From Rheinheimera sp. MM224 (GTDB lineage: Bacteria > Pseudomonadota > Gammaproteobacteria > Enterobacterales > Alteromonadaceae), in contig NZ_OX352320.1 of assembly GCF_947090785.1 (NCBI RefSeq), forward strand, positions 310,001-374,000: a DNA stretch of 64,000 bases, given 5' to 3'. The position numbers and the translations under genes were made by a program. Below are positions 45,089 to 54,700 of the stretch, piece after piece. The notes beneath the pieces were generated by a model. The model had not been told where the DNA came from. It made no database searches and saw only the letters and a program-made list of their open reading frames with translations. Position 1 is the first letter of the stretch. The number at the start of each line of letters is the position of its first letter.

Positions 45089-46423
45089 ATGACCCAGCCC
45101 CTATTGTTCCTGCATGTGCAGGATCCGGAATTAACCAGTCAACTCTTGCAGTCGGATAGTGTCCGGCGTTTTGTCATTTGTAAAAGTCAGCCGGATGAAT
45201 GCTGGGTGGAACAATTGCTCAGACAACGCTGTGACTTAGCCTTTATTGAAATTGACAATACAGAGCCTGGCCAGTACGAATTACTACAACAAAGCAATAT
45301 GCTGGCCGAAATCGACTTTATTTTGGTGAGTAAAGGTATACCGGATCTGGCGCTGGACCAGTTGATGCGTTGTGGGGCTGGTTACCATTTCCGTCAGCCG
45401 CTCGATATGGGATCAGTACTGGATGCGGTACAGGACTTTTACCAGCAGTTATCGTCAGTAGCGGTAAAACGTAAAGTACAAAGTAGTGATCTGGACCAGT
45501 TTGGTTTATTGGTCGGCTCCTCTGCCGCTATGCTCAGGCTCTATAAAACAGTTCGTAAAGTTGCAGTGACTGAAGCCAACGTTTTTATTGTCGGCGAAAG
45601 TGGCGCGGGCAAAGAGCTGGTTGCTAACACTCTGCATTTAGCCAGCCACAGGGCTGATCAACCTTTTATTGCTATCAACTGTGGTGCGTTAAGCTCAGAG
45701 CTTATCGACAGTGAACTCTTTGGTCATGTCAAAGGCTCCTTCACTGGGGCCTTGCGGGATCATCAGGGCGTGTTTGCCCAGGCTGAACAAGGCACTTTGT
45801 TTTTAGATGAAGTGACAGAAATGCCGCTGGAACAGCAGGTGAAGTTACTGCGGGTACTGGAGAGCGGTGAATACAGGCCTGTGGGTAGTAATAAAGTTTG
45901 TATGGCCAATGTCAGAGTGATAGCCGCGACGAACCGCGATCCGTTGCAGGCTGTGGCTGATGGTATTTTTCGGGAAGATTTGTATTTCAGGCTATCGCAG
46001 TTTCCGGTCAAAGTGCCAGCTTTGCGCGAGCGGGAAGGGGATATTGCAGGTTTAGCTTATCATTTTCTTGCCTATTGTAATGCCCGTGAAAAACAACAAA
46101 AGCAATTGTCTGATGCGGCTTTGTCCGTGATTAAGTTGCATTCCTGGCCTGGCAATGTGCGTGAACTGAAACATGCGGTTGAGCGGGCTTTTATTCTGGC
46201 GGACAAATTGATTGAACCCGAACATTTGCTGCTTGAAGTTGCTACCCCAGCTGCTTTGGCCACTGATATTCCGGCTGATATGCCGTTGGATGAATTGGAA
46301 AAAGCCGCCATCTTTGCAGCTTTGGAACGAAATAGTGGTAATAAAACGGACACAGCACAGCAGTTAGGGATCAGTGTAAAAACACTCTACAATAAACTGG
46401 AAAAGTATCAGCAGGAAAGTTGA
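45089..46423 (+). CDS. Sigma-54-dependent transcriptional activator with degenerate receiver
   Basis: A 444-residue NtrC-type activator. The N-terminal about 125 residues have receiver-like pattern, but the phospho-acceptor position is Glu54 (FIEIDNTEPGQYELL against the usual LLDIxMPxxxGxELL), and the acidic pair near the start is reduced to LHVQD. The AAA+ domain has Walker A GESGAGKE (about residue 170), the sigma-54 loop GSFTGA (about 215), Walker B GTLFLDEVTEM and REREGDI. A Fis-type HTH closes it (KTDTAQQLGISVKTLYNKLEKY). It may be constitutively active or controlled by something other than phosphorylation. No histidine kinase is linked. Confidence 0.9.
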   Translation: MTQPLLFLHVQDPELTSQLLQSDSVRRFVICKSQPDECWVEQLLRQRCDLAFIEIDNTEPGQYELLQQSNMLAEIDFILVSKGIPDLALDQLMRCGAGYHFRQPLDMGSVLDAVQDFYQQLSSVAVKRKVQSSDLDQFGLLVGSSAAMLRLYKTVRKVAVTEANVFIVGESGAGKELVANTLHLASHRADQPFIAINCGALSSELIDSELFGHVKGSFTGALRDHQGVFAQAEQGTLFLDEVTEMPLEQQVKLLRVLESGEYRPVGSNKVCMANVRVIAATNRDPLQAVADGIFREDLYFRLSQFPVKVPALREREGDIAGLAYHFLAYCNAREKQQKQLSDAALSVIKLHSWPGNVRELKHAVERAFILADKLIEPEHLLLEVATPAALATDIPADMPLDELEKAAIFAALERNSGNKTDTAQQLGISVKTLYNKLEKYQQES

Positions 46424-46455
46424 GTCTTCTGACTACTATCCACCAGGCAGAAGAA

Positions 46456-46476
46456 AGGCGGGGATAAACCCCGCCT
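46456..46476. terminator. Bidirectional terminator between the sigma-54 activator and lipoprotein genes
   Basis: AGGCGGGG-ATAAA-CCCCGCCT is a perfect 8-bp GC-rich stem. On the minus strand it is followed by TTTCTTC, giving a fair terminator for the small lipoprotein gene. The plus-strand side has only CACAAAATT. Confidence 0.8.
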
Positions 46477-46483
46477 CACAAAA

Positions 46484-46765
46484 TTAACACTCTTTATCTT
46501 TGGCGTCAGCCTTTTCCTTAGCGGCTTCACACAACTCTTTGGCTTTCTCTGCTGTTGCGTCAGCGGCATCTTCCATTGCATCAGCAGTTTTGTCTGCTGC
46601 ATCTTCCAGTTTTTCACCGGCTTGTTCAGCCTTTTCTTCAACCTGAACTTTCAGTTCTTCCATTTTGTCTTCAGCTTTTTCTGCATCGCTTTCGCTACAG
46701 GCTGCAACAGAAGTTGCCAGCATCACAGCCAACGCCAGTTTGAATAATGAGCTTTGTGTTTTCAT
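46484..46765 (-). CDS. Small acidic coiled-coil lipoprotein
   Basis: A 93-residue protein with a lipoprotein signal: the lipobox SVAAC places the lipid-modified cysteine at residue 23. The mature part is an almost pure Glu/Lys/Ala helix (EEKAEQAGEKLEDAADKT, ADAMEDAADATAEKAKELC) with an 11-residue-like Ala/Asp rhythm, resembling apolipoprotein-like or YtxH/Late-embryogenesis-type amphipathic helices. Ends KDKEC, giving two further cysteines. Probably envelope-attached. A stress or spacer role is likely but unproven. It is adjacent to a DUF1328 gene in the same orientation. Confidence 0.75.
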   Translation of the reverse strand: MKTQSSLFKLALAVMLATSVAACSESDAEKAEDKMEELKVQVEEKAEQAGEKLEDAADKTADAMEDAADATAEKAKELCEAAKEKADAKDKEC

Positions 46766-46794
46766 TCCATTCTCCTTCGGCCACTTGGGGCCAA

Positions 46795-46971
46795 TTATAA
46801 TTTAGGGGTTTTGCCGCGTAGCGCATTCGCTAACAATGAAATTACCAGTAATACGACAAAAATCATAAAGATAATTTTCGCTATACCTGCTGCAGCGCCT
46901 GCAATACCACCAAAACCCAGAATACCGGCCACTATGGCCACAATAAGAAAGGTTAAAGCCCAGCCTAACAT
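46795..46971 (-). CDS. DUF1328 small membrane protein (58 aa)
   Basis: A 58-residue protein starting [20 protein letters not shown] and ending [10 protein letters not shown]. It has two hydrophobic helices joined by a Gly/Ala-rich turn ([15 protein letters not shown]), exactly the DUF1328 (YtjA) pattern and length. GAGGAGCAATT precedes the ATG on the minus strand, a strong ribosome site. It lies 29 bases upstream of the small lipoprotein gene in the same direction, so the two probably share a promoter. DUF1328 function is unknown; such genes are often stress-responsive. Confidence 0.9.
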   Translation of the reverse strand: MLGWALTFLIVAIVAGILGFGGIAGAAAGIAKIIFMIFVVLLVISLLANALRGKTPKL

Positions 46972-47241
46972 AATTGCTCCTCAGTGCTTCTGCACTAGTT
47001 GAACGTACTTTGTACACTAAGCCAGCATCATGCCAATATCAGGGTTTATACTTTAAGTTATTGTTATCGCTTATTTTATACATGTTTTATGAACGCAGGC
47101 TGTCTTAACTTCCTGCAGCTCAACGGTAAAATTTACAGGCAAAGCAGTAACAGTTGCAGAGTTGTGAAGCTAAAGCCCGCTGCTGTGCGGCTTAAACCAT
47201 GGCATAATCCAGCCTATAAAGAGCATAAGTGCGAGTTAGCA

Positions 47242-47559
47242 ATGGCAAAAAAACTAAGTGTGGTGCAACTAAAACAACAAGCCAATGTGCTGAAATCGCT
47301 GGAAGTTGTTGAGCAGGCGGCTGCAGTTTTGTATGCGGATTTTGTTGGCTGCTGGTTTAGTCTGGAGTTTGAAAATTTCCCGGGTTCTTTGCTGGTGCGT
47401 TGCCAGTTTAATTCCGAAACAGCTCTTGCCGCTGCGGTTGAGCAAAAGCTGGATCTGTATTTTCAAAAACAGATCCACAAGCAGCTGTTTAAATGCGGCA
47501 TTTTAATAAAAGACATCAAAAAGCATGTGGTACTGACTACTTTGTCTGCAGATGACTAA
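47242..47559 (+). CDS. Hypothetical protein (105 aa)
   Basis: A 105-residue protein from ATG 47242 (MAKKLSVVQLKQQANVLKSLEVV). The frame is open upstream to 46999, but that part reads like non-coding DNA and overlaps the promoter region of the DUF1328 gene. The protein has no signal peptide; a helix is followed by beta-rich FVGCWFSLEFENFPGSLLVRCQFNSE and KQLFKCGILIKDIKKHVVLTTL. No family recognised. CATAAT at 47202-47207 is a possible -10. A 9-bp hairpin follows the stop. Function unknown. Confidence 0.6.
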   Translation: MAKKLSVVQLKQQANVLKSLEVVEQAAAVLYADFVGCWFSLEFENFPGSLLVRCQFNSETALAAAVEQKLDLYFQKQIHKQLFKCGILIKDIKKHVVLTTLSADD

Positions 47560-47580
47560 CGGCACTGTCATCAGTGCCGT
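47559..47580 (+). terminator. Hairpin after the 105-aa hypothetical gene
   Basis: ACGGCACTG-TCAT-CAGTGCCGT is a perfect 9-bp stem starting on the last base of the stop codon. No T tract follows, so it may not be a strong intrinsic terminator on its own. Confidence 0.6.
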
Positions 47581-47593
47581 GGTCTGGAAGATG

Positions 47594-48424
47594 TTATCTT
47601 AAATCAGTGGTTAATGATGGGCTGCCAAAACCCTCTAAGCTGGCACCTGCCAAAGCGAAATACTCCTGCCAGAAGCTTTGCAGGCTCTGCATGGTTTTAC
47701 CAGAACGATAACCGTGCTTGACATCATTTGGCACCAGACCCGCCGCATGCACATAAACCCGCACTTGAGGAAACTCAGCCTGTAGCTGGTTTTTCTGTAC
47801 TTTGGCTAGTTCCTGCTCTGGATTGATGGTTTTAATCTGGTTGTTTTGATAAAAGCTGCTGAAGTCGGAGTTTTCCAGCATGTCTGAGACCAAAAACAGC
47901 ACTTTGTCCTGAGCTTGTGAGTTCTTCCAGTCGTGACCAATTTGTTTCAGGCTAAAGAAAATTTCGCTTTTAGCGATCTTTTTATCTTCACTGCCGAAGC
48001 TGTTAGCCAGACCTTTGGCGATCAGGGTCTGAAAATACTTTTGCTGTGACGCTATACAGTTGTCCAATTGGCGTAAGCTGTTTTGCCCGGTGCTGTCGCG
48101 TTGTTGCTGTGACAACTGGGATTCAAGCTTACCGGCAAATACCAGCGCCATATGGCTGTCAGGTAAATAGGCTGAAAAGCGGTACAACTTCACAGCATCG
48201 CCAGGTTTCACAAAACGTATTAAATGGCTTAACGCCTCTTTTTTTAAGCTGACAGGCAACTGAGTGGTTTCATCTATCACCATCACCAGCTCACGGCCAG
48301 ATGGTTGGGGTTTTTCAGTGATCCCTAGTCTGTCGTAACAGCTTTTAATATCGTTACGTTCTGCAGCCCATAACGGCTGGGTGCACAATGCACCCAGCAA
48401 CAGGACTAATCCTGTTTTCATCAT
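47594..48424 (-). CDS. Periplasmic von Willebrand A-like protein, third gene of envelope operon
   Basis: A 276-residue protein with a signal peptide (KTGLVLLLGALCTQPLWAA). The core resembles a von Willebrand A domain: ELVMVIDETTQLP in place of DxSxS (D-E-T-T), GDAVKLYRFSAYL, and DKVLFLVSDMLENSDFSSF as the later strand, with VRVYVHAAGLVPNDV near the end. The MIDAS is partly changed, so metal binding is uncertain. Its start overlaps the preceding gene by 4 bases, so it is translated with it. Part of a three-gene set (OmpA-type lipoprotein, membrane protein, vWA-like). Partner unknown. Confidence 0.7.
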   Translation of the reverse strand: MMKTGLVLLLGALCTQPLWAAERNDIKSCYDRLGITEKPQPSGRELVMVIDETTQLPVSLKKEALSHLIRFVKPGDAVKLYRFSAYLPDSHMALVFAGKLESQLSQQQRDSTGQNSLRQLDNCIASQQKYFQTLIAKGLANSFGSEDKKIAKSEIFFSLKQIGHDWKNSQAQDKVLFLVSDMLENSDFSSFYQNNQIKTINPEQELAKVQKNQLQAEFPQVRVYVHAAGLVPNDVKHGYRSGKTMQSLQSFWQEYFALAGASLEGFGSPSLTTDLR

Positions 48425-50004
48425 GAAGTAGTCCTTGATTTGTTTTTAATAGTCGCAAGGCGTTGTTGTTTTTTCAGCCAGGTTAAGTCCAGCTCAAAGT
48501 CTTCTGCCAGGACAGCTAAATCTTCTTCACCCAATTTAGTCAGGTCAAGATCCGCCAGTTCAGCTGGCATGCTTTGTTCTGTTGCCTGTGCTGGCGCCAC
48601 TGCAGGGGCAGGCTCAGCCTGAACAGTTGCAGCAACAACCGACTCAGTTGCAACTACAGGCGTGACCACTATGCTCGATTGCATTACCACTGGAGTGGTT
48701 GCCTGAACTTGTTTTTTCACCGCCTGATTGGCGAGGTAATGGTGGAAAGTACGTTGTGTACTGCCAACCTGGAGTGCCTCCTGCTCGTCAGATGAAATAA
48801 CTGCTCTGCGACTCATTTTTTCACGCAGCCTTTGCAGGTAGGCTTCAGCCTGAGAAGCGATCAGATCTTTTTTCAGTTCTAACCAGTCGTTCAACTCTTC
48901 TGCACTGTTAAAGTTCTTCGTATAGTTACGTGCTTTTACTGATTCTTTGCCTGCGTAACTAAAGGCAAAACCAAAGTAGATACCTACCACCTGAATCATG
49001 ACAAAAATAACAGACAGGATGACAAAGGTAACCCGGCTGGCGCTGGAGCGAGCCGAGGTTGCTTCATCTTCAGCTTTTTTGGTGGCTGTTTCATTCACCT
49101 GAGCCATCTCGGCAGGCAAGGCGATATCGTCGTCACTTGGGGCACTTTGCTCTAACAGAGCCATTGGATCGTCAGCTGCAGTTTGTTCATACATCACAGC
49201 CTGATTCACCATATCGGTGTTTTCAGCATCCAGCGTATAGCTTCTTACCAGATAAGCACCTATCGCCAGAAAACAGATATAAACTACGGTAATAATAGTT
49301 GCAGTGTAATTGGGGGTCACTGAAGCATTTGCAGGAACACGGTTCAGTACCTGCTGGAATTTCATGCTGTTATTGTCGTTATAGGTTTTATCTATGCTGA
49401 TGTCTTTTTCTGGCATCAGATTTAATTTTTTCTGTTTGCCTTCAATGTCCCACCAGCCACGGATTTTTTTCAGCAGACTGTTTTTATGCCACTCTTTACC
49501 TGTCAGCTCAGTCAGGAAAACTGCCGCAATCGACAGTAAAAAGGCGACAAACCAGGCCAGCATAGTTTGCTCGTTGCTGGAGGCGTTTTTGGCCATAAAA
49601 GGTGCTAATACATAGGCAAAACCTACGGCTTCCAGCAAAATTAAACCAATGATCAAAGCCCATAAAAATGGACCTTTCTCTGAACGGCCGCTTTCTTCAA
49701 CTTTGTTCAGATAATCATCACATTTTTCATAATAATCAGGGCTTTGACTAAAGTCTTTGTAGTGTTCATAGAAATCAGAACACACGCGTTTTTCAACTGG
49801 ATACCAGCCGTCGCCGCCCAGTTTGTGGTCAGAGCGACCAGCGCGGGCCAGACGACCCACCAGAGGCAATGACCAGCCGGTACGCATCATAAAAAACTTC
49901 ACTTCTGACCACCAAACTTTAAGTGCCAGTACAAACAGCATAAAAGATACAAATGCTGTAATCAGTTGCCAGTAGGCAGCAAGAAATAACTTCAACTCAT
50001 CCAT
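48421..50004 (-). CDS. Polytopic inner-membrane protein, second gene of envelope operon
   Basis: A 527-residue protein not assigned to a family. Hydrophobic helices are seen at about 10-30, 108-132, 147-165, 232-255 and 322-348. Between helices 4 and 5 lies an acidic periplasmic-type stretch (QTAADDPMALLEQSAPSDDDIALPAEMAQ). After helix 5 comes a charged helical region with coiled-coil character (ELNDWLELKKDLIASQAEAYLQRLREKM), then a low-complexity Val/Ala/Gln/Thr region and an acidic end. Not MotA- or ExbB-like by pattern. It is flanked by the OmpA-type lipoprotein (17-base gap) and the vWA-like gene (overlap), suggesting a trans-envelope complex. Confidence 0.65.
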   Translation of the reverse strand: MDELKLFLAAYWQLITAFVSFMLFVLALKVWWSEVKFFMMRTGWSLPLVGRLARAGRSDHKLGGDGWYPVEKRVCSDFYEHYKDFSQSPDYYEKCDDYLNKVEESGRSEKGPFLWALIIGLILLEAVGFAYVLAPFMAKNASSNEQTMLAWFVAFLLSIAAVFLTELTGKEWHKNSLLKKIRGWWDIEGKQKKLNLMPEKDISIDKTYNDNNSMKFQQVLNRVPANASVTPNYTATIITVVYICFLAIGAYLVRSYTLDAENTDMVNQAVMYEQTAADDPMALLEQSAPSDDDIALPAEMAQVNETATKKAEDEATSARSSASRVTFVILSVIFVMIQVVGIYFGFAFSYAGKESVKARNYTKNFNSAEELNDWLELKKDLIASQAEAYLQRLREKMSRRAVISSDEQEALQVGSTQRTFHHYLANQAVKKQVQATTPVVMQSSIVVTPVVATESVVAATVQAEPAPAVAPAQATEQSMPAELADLDLTKLGEEDLAVLAEDFELDLTWLKKQQRLATIKNKSRTTS

Positions 50005-50021
50005 TTTCTTAGTTTCCCGGT

Positions 50022-51554
50022 TTAAATATCTGTATTGCGTGGTCTGTAATCAGCGACGTAGGTTTGATCTTGTTTTGGATAATACAAAGTACCGTCCACA
50101 GCTTTGCTGCCACCATAAGGCAAAATCAAATCCAGACATTGAATGGGCGCTTTGGCGTCAGCGATAAAAATACGCATCAGCATATTTTTTTGGCCCGGAT
50201 AGACGGTGGCGTGACCTTGATATTGACCCGTAATTTCGGCTTTGCTTTTGCTATAGTTCTGGCTGAATGCCACGACCGGCTGCGCTGCCACTTCGTTACT
50301 TTCTGCTAAAACGGCCACAGGATTAATGTACACCACATGACCATTCACTTTGGCTGCCCATACTTTGCCATTCATGCCCGGCATGAACTCAGTCGTTTTG
50401 TACTGAGCTAAAGTGTTGCCAGCCAGGTTTTTGACTTCGCCTATCACTGGCTTGTTGTCGTTAGAGCAAGAACGTATAGGCGCATCATTGGCTACAGCTG
50501 AGCTGAATAAGCCACTGCCGCCCTGATAATTGGGTGTGAATCTGGAAGCCAGCTCCCAGCTATCTTTGGCGGCAGGTTTACCGCCAAAATCAACCCCATT
50601 GTTGGCAGAACTCTGCTTACCTGAGCTTTTTGTTGTACTGCTTGTTTTCGCTGTAGTGGTTTTGGTAGACGCTGGCTTTTCGCTTTGCGTCTTGTAAGGA
50701 ACCTGATTTAAATGTGCTGTGGATTGTTGAATATAACGTGGGTTGTGCTGCTCGGCGGCAATACGTTTTTGCAGCATTTCTTCATCTTTTAATTCCACTA
50801 ACTCAAAACGACGGTTCATATTCCGCCCAGTCTGAGTGCCATTGTCTGCTAAGGGACGGCCTTCACCAGCACCCTGAAAATACAATTGCTCTGCATTAAA
50901 CCCTTGCTTGGCCAGCAAACTCACAACAGCTTTAGCTCTTTGTTCGGATAAGGTCTGGTTGTATTCAGCGCTGCCTGTGTTATCTGTGTGACCAATGACC
51001 AAAATCGGAGCTTCTTCTGTGCCTTCGCCTTTACGGGCATTGGCAACTAAAGCCGCCAGTTTCTCCAGTTGGCGAACACCAGATTCGGTCAGAGTGGCAC
51101 TGTTGACGTCAAACATCGAACTGTCTTCAATTTGAGCCACTAAACCTACAGTGTCGTTTTGCGGTGCTGCTTTATCATCTTTTTTAGCTGATTTTTTCGC
51201 CTGAACCGGATCCTGAGATGGAGCCTGATAAACCCGCTCCATTTGGATCTTCATATTTTCTTCAGCGGCAAGTCGTTGTAGATCTTTTTCTCTTTTGTCC
51301 CACATATGGCCTGCAATACAGCCAGCAACTAAACCTGCTGCAGCTCCTTTGAGTGCGCCATCACGGCCACCCAATAAAGCTCCAGCCAAACCACCAATCA
51401 AAGTACCACCAACACAACCGACAGCAGTGCGGCCGTACTTTTCACCTACTTCATTGGCTGTTTTACCGGGGTTAGCGCAGCTACTTAAAGCTAAACAAAC
51501 TGCAGAAACTAAAATAGAGGTTTTAAAACGCGAGGTCAGCGAAGGTGCATCCAT
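50022..51554 (-). CDS. OmpA-family lipoprotein with glycine zipper, first gene of envelope operon
   Basis: A 510-residue protein with a lipobox (LALSSC, Cys26). It continues with a glycine-zipper stretch (VGGTLIGGLAGALLGGRDGALKGAAAGLVAGCIAGHMWDKRE, about residues 49-90), then an OmpA-type peptidoglycan-binding domain (about 150-255: LVIGHTDNTGSAEYNQTLSEQRAKAVVSLLAKQGF and NRRFELVEL). A Lys/Ser/Thr-rich linker follows, and a C-terminal region of about 180 residues of unknown type. Probably outer-membrane anchored and wall-binding. First of three genes facing away from the SNF2 helicase gene. Confidence 0.85.
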   Translation of the reverse strand: MDAPSLTSRFKTSILVSAVCLALSSCANPGKTANEVGEKYGRTAVGCVGGTLIGGLAGALLGGRDGALKGAAAGLVAGCIAGHMWDKREKDLQRLAAEENMKIQMERVYQAPSQDPVQAKKSAKKDDKAAPQNDTVGLVAQIEDSSMFDVNSATLTESGVRQLEKLAALVANARKGEGTEEAPILVIGHTDNTGSAEYNQTLSEQRAKAVVSLLAKQGFNAEQLYFQGAGEGRPLADNGTQTGRNMNRRFELVELKDEEMLQKRIAAEQHNPRYIQQSTAHLNQVPYKTQSEKPASTKTTTAKTSSTTKSSGKQSSANNGVDFGGKPAAKDSWELASRFTPNYQGGSGLFSSAVANDAPIRSCSNDNKPVIGEVKNLAGNTLAQYKTTEFMPGMNGKVWAAKVNGHVVYINPVAVLAESNEVAAQPVVAFSQNYSKSKAEITGQYQGHATVYPGQKNMLMRIFIADAKAPIQCLDLILPYGGSKAVDGTLYYPKQDQTYVADYRPRNTDI

Positions 51555-51773
51555 TCTTAATCATCCTTTTAAGTTGTAACAAAATCATACTCTGCTACTG
51601 AAATAGGTCAATCAATTTTCTAGTTGAATCAGAATGTTGGTACAGTTAATCGCCGAACAGCAATAACTTATGGCCTTGAGTTTATTCAGACTCAGACAAT
51701 TGCAAATGTCTGCTATGGCTGTCCTGTAATTTGAGGTAGCATAAACGCCATTTGGTTTTAAAAAATTTGGCGT

Positions 51774-54700
51774 ATGACTGCTGATTTTGTTTTTCCTGTC
51801 TCTGCGGAGCAGTTACAGCTCTGGTTTCACCCTGCCACCTTTCATAAGGCGCGTGCTTATTTTCTGGCCGGAAAAGTGGTGCAACTGGATTATGAGCCTG
51901 ATTTTTCTCAAATCCGCAGTCAGGTCTGGGGCGATGGCTTTAGTCCTTTTAAGCAGCTGATTTCTATCTCTGAGCGGGATGGTCAGGTGCAACTGACAGA
52001 TTCCTGCACCTGCTCTGAGGGCAACAGATGCAAACATGTGCTGGCGGCCTTGCTGAAGCTGAAACATCAGTTGGACCAATTACAGCAAAAGTCGGTGCAA
52101 CAGCCTGTACGACAATTAAACCAATGGTTTAGCGAAGCTGAGCAATACAATCCTCCAGCTGCAGCACCTAACACTGAAGACACCGTCTTGTATGAACTTC
52201 GCCCCAGTAGCTTAGGTTTACAACTACTGCCCAAACGCGTGAAACAAGCTAAAAATGGCAGTTACAGCAAAGGCAAAATTATTGCTCAAAGTGAACTTTC
52301 CGGGCAGGTTCGGCCTTTATGGCTGGCCGAAGACGACTACAGGTTATTACAGCAGTTTTTTGCTTTTGATTTACGCCGTCAGGCCTTAATTGAAGATCAG
52401 TGGGGTTATCAGCTGCTTTTAAAAATGCTGGAAACAGGCCGTTGTGTGCTGGATGAGGAACGCCGGGAGTTATTCTGGGCCGATAATCTGCTGCTGCAAT
52501 TACGCTGGTTAAAAAGCAAAGCCGGCTGGCAGTTATTGCAACTGATGCCCAAAGATCGCGAACTGGAACTGGTGTTTACCGATCCGCCTTGTTACCTCGA
52601 TTTAGTCAATAATCAGCTGGGTTTACTCGACAGCGACATTACAGGCCGTGAGCTGAAGCTGCTAATGCGCATGCCTCCTGTGCCAGCCGCGGTATTGCCG
52701 GACAGTATGAAACGGTTGCAGCAAATTTTCCCTAAACTCAATTTACCTATGCCGGACGACAGTGCGGTGCAAAAAATTGAAAGCAAACCCCTGCCCGTGT
52801 TGCAGCTGAAGTTGTTAACGCAAAAAAACAAAGTCAGCAAAGCTGTGGCTGTATTACAGATGGCTTATGGTCCGCATCTGTTGCCATTGGATTTACAGCA
52901 ATCCCAAACTCAATTGCAACTGGATAATCAGACGGTATTTATCCGTCGCGACCGTGACAGTGAAATCAAGGCGCTGGAAACTCTATCTAAGTATGGCTTG
53001 CGCTCCGTGCCTGTAGAGCAGTCCGCAACACCTTATTTTGACTGTGGCGAAGGGCCGGAAAATCCGCTGTTATGGCAGCCTTTGTTGCAAGCCATTCCAG
53101 AGCTAAAACAACAAGGTTGGCGTATTGATCAGGACAAAGCCTTTAATCAGGCGGTGATCCATGCCAAAGCTTATCTGGAAGTGACAGACAAAAACACCGG
53201 TGGTTTTGGTTTAGCTATTCAGGTGGAAATTGACGGTCAGCAAATTCCATTATTGCCTTTAATCACTCAGTGGTTACGCAGTTTTGGTTTGCCTGCTGCC
53301 GATGAAACCTTGTGGCTTAGTTTGCCGCAAGGCAAATTACCTTTACCTGTTAGCCTGATTCAGCCGTTAATTGACACCATAGTTGAACTGTTAAACCTGA
53401 AAAAAGCACCCAGTGAAATAGAGCTGCCGGATTACAAAGCCGCTTTATTGCCAGGCCCAGGTGCTGAAGAAATCCGTTATCTAAATGCCGGACGTTTGCA
53501 GCAGTTGGTGACTCAGTTGCATCATTTTGATGGTATTGAAGATGTTGCAGCGCCTGTCACTTTAAAAGCTCAATTGCGGCCTTATCAGCAGCAGGGTTTA
53601 AGCTGGCTTTGTTTTCTGCGTCGCTTTGGTTTGGGTGGCATTCTGGCCGACGATATGGGCCTGGGTAAAACAGTGCAAACGCTGGCGTTTTTGCTGCATC
53701 AGCAAGAACTGGGTTTACTGAAACATCCGGCTTTAATCGTCTGCCCTACCAGTTTATTGGGCAACTGGGCGCAGGAAGCCGCACGTTTTGCCCCTTCACT
53801 AAAAGTACTGACTTTATACGGCCCTAAACGTCAGGCCTTGTTTGACCAGCTGGAAAAATACGACTTAATAGTCACCAGCTATCCGCTGCTGGTACGGGAT
53901 TTAGCTTATTACCAGACCCATCACTTTAGCCTGATGGCGCTGGACGAAGCTCAGCATATTAAAAATGCCGGTTCGCAGTCGGCGCAAAGTGCGCGGCTGG
54001 TCAAAGCCGACTTTAAGCTGGCGTTAACAGGCACACCGCTGGAAAACCATTTAGGTGAGCTTAAAGCTTTATTTGATTTTGTCTTGCCGGGTTTATTAGG
54101 CACAGAAGCCCGTTTTACTCAGGTGTTTCGCAAGCCAATCGAAAAATCGGCCGATGCAGAACGGGCTCATGCTCTGCGTCAGCGTATTGCACCTTTTATG
54201 TTACGCCGCACTAAAAAGCAGGTCGCGACAGAATTACCTGATAAAACTGAAATTCTGCAGCTGCTGGAGATGGAATCGGATCAGCGTAATTTGTACGAAA
54301 GCATCCGTTTAATTATGGAAACCAAAGTACGGGAAATGTTTTTGCGCAAAGGTGTAGCCGCCAGCCAGATGGAGTATCTGGATGCGCTATTAAAGTTACG
54401 CCAGGCCTGTTGTGATGCGCGGTTATTGCCCATAGAGCAGGCACAGTTGGTGCAGAATAATGCTAAGTTGCAGTGGTTGCGGGACACTTTACCTGAGATG
54501 ATCGAAGAAGGTCGTAAAGTGCTGATTTTTAGCCAGTTCTCCAGCATGCTGAGCCTGATAGAGCAGGAACTGCAGTATATGGATATCAGCTACAGTAAGC
54601 TGACAGGGCAGACTAAAAAACGGCAGGAGCAAATAGACGAGTTCCAGCAAGGTGATAATTCGGTATTTTTAATCAGCTTAAAAGCTGGCGGCACAGGCTT

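Noticed and set aside
46999..47241. N-terminal extension of the 105-residue hypothetical protein
   Set aside because: The translated stretch is Cys- and Tyr-rich with no domain character, and runs through the region needed for promoters; ATG 47242 is more plausible.
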